Assembly: GCA_005656395.1 (NCBI GenBank)
Contig: SRSI01000077.1
Span: 62,001-126,000 of the forward strand
Length of the DNA stretch: 64,000 nucleotides
Source: Strongyloides papillosus
Taxonomy: Eukaryota; Nematoda; Chromadorea; Rhabditida; Strongyloididae
Direction of reading: 5' to 3'
Positions 61,082-64,000 of this stretch are shown in pieces; position 1 is the stretch's first letter; every line of letters starts with the position of its first letter. Both the position numbers and the translations under genes were made by a program. Under the pieces are notes generated by a model. It saw only the letters and a list, made by a program, of their open reading frames with translations. It had not been told where the DNA came from and made no database searches.

Positions 61082-62090
61082 TTAAAGGGTTGATTTGTTT
61101 GTCAATCGATTACTTGTCATTGAATTTGTTGATTTCTTGAAGAGTTTCTTGTTTGGACAAAAAAAATTTATAAATTCAATACGATAAACTTCTATAAAAA
61201 ATATGAAACTTAGTGGGCAACATGGCAAATAAACCATTTCTGTGTATTTAAGAAATAGTCTAAAGGTATTTGACTGAAAACCTACTAAAAAACCAATAAC
61301 TTTAAAGCAAATTTTAAAACTTACAGTCAATCAAAACGCTAAAATAAAGGTTATACAATATAATTAATAAGAACGGCATTATCGTTTGGAATAGGGTATT
61401 TAAAGTTAATGCTTTATCATTTTTTGAAATTGTTGATTTATTTCTCATAGTCTTTTTATGTTTCCATATTTTATTTAAAATAATTAAATTTAAAATAATT
61501 CCTGCAATACATCCAGTAACTTGTGGGATTGTATCAAACCATGGTAAAACGCTATTTGTAAATGATCCATAGTCATAAATAGCAGTATAAAAAGACGTTT
61601 TTGCTAGACTTGTTGAAAAAAATATAGTATATAGAAATGCAATGAGATTAAATATCATTGAAAAACATCCAATTAAAATTTTTTCAATTAAGCTTGTTTT
61701 CTTTCCAAGAATTATTAAAGAAAATCTCCAATAAGTTATAAAAAATGGAACTGTATAATTAAAATTATATATAAAAATAATTAATTGTGATAATACTGTA
61801 GTGTATACAATACTGAATTTTACATTATTTATAAGCAAAAAATAAGCTGATACATATTTAAGAATTATTGAAGTAGAATAAATAAGTGTAGAAAAACTTT
61901 GCAATAATACGACACCTTTAACACTCTCAGTTTTTTTAAATGGTTCCAAAAAAGTAGTAATAATAATTAAAATTAAACTAATAGCAAATGTGATAACATA
62001 TATAATAAATTCTAAATAAAAATATGGTGTCAAAATACCAGATCTAATTTGAACTACAATACTGCCTCTTGAAGTAATATTATCTTCCAT
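61082..62090 (-). CDS. Serpentine receptor of uncertain subfamily, copy 1
   Basis: Exon 1 (62090-61325) and exon 2 (61284-61082) join over a 41-base intron to give 322 residues with seven hydrophobic segments. The joined TM7 reads MVYLPCCPLSFIFFIEVYR and is followed by a long basic tail. TM3/TM4 has ITYWRFSLIILGKKTSLIEK. The Met at 62090 (MEDNITSRG) is preferred to one 54 bases upstream because it aligns with the start of the neighbouring paralogue and leaves an N-glycosylated N-terminus. The family was not identified with certainty; it is not close to the Srg-like cluster. Chemosensory role inferred from topology and context. Confidence 0.82.
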
Positions 62091-62683
62091 ATCCAAAATG
62101 TACCAAAATGTAAGATTTATATATTTTGTCTTTTTAAATACCAATGTAATTTAAAAAAAATTAATGTATTTATGATTATAACTATTTATTATGTTTAAAT
62201 CTATAAGAAAAATTCACATTGATATTATCTACAAAATTATATTATTATTAAAAATTCATTAAAATTGCTAATACAATTTTTTTTTAAAATTCTTGATGAG
62301 GAAATTACTGCAAATTAAAATAGTTGAAAAAATAAATATTTCATTACATCAATTAAATATTAACATTTTATTTATTTATTTGATATTAAAATTAATATGA
62401 TTATGATGTAAAATTATATTTTAATTTTTTCCACCTGTATCATTTTTAATATTTTTAGCATTCATAAAAGTATCATGATAATTATAAAAGAAATTTATTG
62501 GAAGTGTTTTTTAATTTAAATATCCCATGGCATGTTAATATATGAAAAATATTATAGCTTGATTATTTATTAAATTTGAATTATTTATGATGGAACTGAA
62601 AATAGATTGCAAATAAAATAATAAAGCTTCTTTCAGCTCAAATTTTTTGAAAAAGCAAGTCTGTCATAATTTTTAAAAGTATA
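62091..62683. other. Gene-free spacer between receptor paralogues
   Basis: AT-rich spacer with no recognised element. An upstream in-frame Met of copy 1 lies at 62144. Confidence 0.5.
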
Positions 62684-63672
62684 TTAATTAACTATAGCTT
62701 TTGATGTTGAAAGTTTAATTGAAATTTTGTTCTTTATACATAAAAGCTTCTTAAAGTATGTTCGATACATTTTAATAAAAAGTACCAATATTATTGGAGA
62801 AAATATAGCATAACCTTTTTCAAGAAGTAAAAGCAAAAGTTCAGCAAAATTAGAAGAAATATTTCCTAAAAAATTTAAATTATCTTTTTTTGATCTAGAA
62901 CATACTTTGAAACTTTAAATAAAAATATATATTTACATACAAATTAGAAATTAATGGGATTATTGTATGAAATATAATATTAATTGTCAGGGCTATTTCA
63001 TTTATAGAATTCTTCCTTGATGAAACAGATTTTATTCTATCATTTTTTATTTTTTTGATAATTAACACATTTAATATTAAGCTTATTGTGGATGCAATTA
63101 TTTGAGGCATCATATCAAACCAAGCAAACACATCGTCTTCTAATGAACCATAAGAATAGTAAGAACTAAATTGTGAATTTTTAAATATCAATTTTGAAAA
63201 AAAGAGAGCATGAATCAAGCAAATAAAATTAAAGAAAACAATTAATATTGAAACAGTTATATTCTCAAAAATGGATACTTTTCTATTATATACAATAAGC
63301 ATGAATCTCCAATATGTTATTATTACAGGAACCAATGCATAAAAAATTATACAGAAATAAATTAAATTGTTCAAAAAATGTTGATATTATAATCACAGTT
63401 GTTAATTTGTATGTATAGATTATGTAACAAAAAATATATCGTATAATTCTAAAAAAATAAAAAAGGAAACCAGAGAAACACTGTAAAACAATAATATTTT
63501 TAACTCCTTTAGAACTTTTGAATGGTTCTAATAAAACTGTAAGAAATATAATTGATAAATTTATTATCACAGATATAGAAGGTATAATAGCGTCATCAAA
63601 AACACTGCTTTGTAAATATTTGCCACTTGTTGATACTATTATTTCATAACGATTTGTAGCATTTAAATTCAT
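62684..63672 (-). pseudogene. Serpentine receptor of uncertain subfamily, copy 2, frameshifted
   Basis: Paralogue of the receptor at 61.1-62.1 kb. Coding runs 63672-62906 and 62865-62684, with a 40-base intron (A|GTATGT...TTTTAG|GA) matching the intron place of copy 1. Between QFNLFLYNF and YALVPVIITYWRF a run of six T on the coding strand, near 63330, has one base too many, so the frame shifts and stops about 20 codons later. Ignoring one T would leave a frame of about 315 residues, equal to copy 1. The rest is undamaged (DDVFAWFDMMPQ, IILVLFIKMYR). This is either a very young pseudogene or a homopolymer sequencing error. Confidence 0.8.
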
Positions 63673-64000
63673 TCTTAAAAATTAATTTTGTTTCGTATTT
63701 AATCACATCCAGGTAAAAAAAATTACCAAATAAGTTAAATAAGAAAACCAATTAGATAATGTAATAATGTTATAAAAATTTGATATTACAATACTTTTAA
63801 TATAATAATTATTACAAAAAACGTTTAATTTTATTAATAACCAATTATATTTAATTATGCATTTAAAAATTATTTTTTTAGGCGTTATTATAATATTACA
63901 GAACAAAATTCACCAACTTAAGCTTTAATTAAACAACATATTTAGTCATTATTTTAACCATATAAATAGACATATTATAATAGTTGTAATTGAAAATACA
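63673..64000. other. Window end, nothing recognised
   Basis: AT-rich DNA upstream of the last receptor. The 67-codon minus-strand frame here is Ile/Asn/Phe-rich without motif. Confidence 0.5.

Noticed and set aside
63703..63906. 67-codon minus-strand frame at the window end
   Set aside because: Ile/Asn/Phe/Tyr-rich chance frame without motif or paralogue.
1..64000. tRNA, rRNA, spliced-leader RNA genes and CRISPR-like arrays
   Set aside because: Both strands were scanned by eye for B-box-like GGTTCGA words, the SL1 sequence and regularly spaced repeats; none was convincing. A covariance-model scan would be decisive.

Overview
The window looks like chromosomal DNA of a very AT-rich parasitic-clade nematode, most likely a Strongyloides-type genome. 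That is inferred from strong AT bias, introns of only about 35-60 bases, long single exons, and nematode-restricted families: serpentine chemoreceptors (Srg/Srv-like and Str-like), transthyretin-like and ShK secreted proteins, an expanded receptor guanylate cyclase and tandem P-glycoproteins. No rRNA, tRNA, CRISPR or bacterial-type operon was seen. Gene models were built by reading exons across GT...AG introns and checking that the joined frames agree with paralogues or family motifs. Many real genes have two to four exons.

Layout. 1-8.5 kb: the end of an unknown gene, a transthyretin-like protein, a cob(I)alamin adenosyltransferase (MMAB) and a large RasGAP-VPS9 protein (RME-6/GAPVD1). 8.5-15.4 kb: four tandem paralogous serpentine receptors on the minus strand, one broken by a single stop codon. 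15.4-18.8 kb: gene-poor, with what looks like a decayed coding relic. 18.8-24 kb: a UDP-glycosyltransferase, a Str-type receptor and a BtpA-family TIM-barrel protein. 25-30.5 kb: a threonine-rich secreted protein, a small ShK protein, a CDF cation transporter and a ZIP transporter, the last two convergent and both metal transporters. 31-36 kb: a receptor tyrosine phosphatase whose membrane-proximal phosphatase domain is degenerate and whose distal one looks catalytic, then an Srg receptor. 38-45 kb: a receptor guanylate cyclase pseudogene beside an intact paralogue, with almost identical 3' halves. 45-47.7 kb: a decayed mariner transposon and two small paralogous four-helix membrane proteins. 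47.9-58.4 kb: two tandem full-length P-glycoproteins with patchy near-identity. 58.4-64 kb: a secreted phospholipase A2 relic and two related serpentine receptors, one frameshifted.

The content is dominated by environment sensing (eight serpentine receptor loci and two receptor cyclase loci), small-molecule defence (UGT, two P-glycoproteins) and metal handling (CDF, ZIP, cobalamin enzyme). The recurring process is tandem duplication followed by gene conversion or decay: four of the duplicated sets contain a dead or patchwork copy. The most notable candidates are the inverted phosphatase domain logic, the conversion tracts in the cyclase and P-glycoprotein pairs, the undescribed four-helix protein pair, and the relics in apparently empty DNA.
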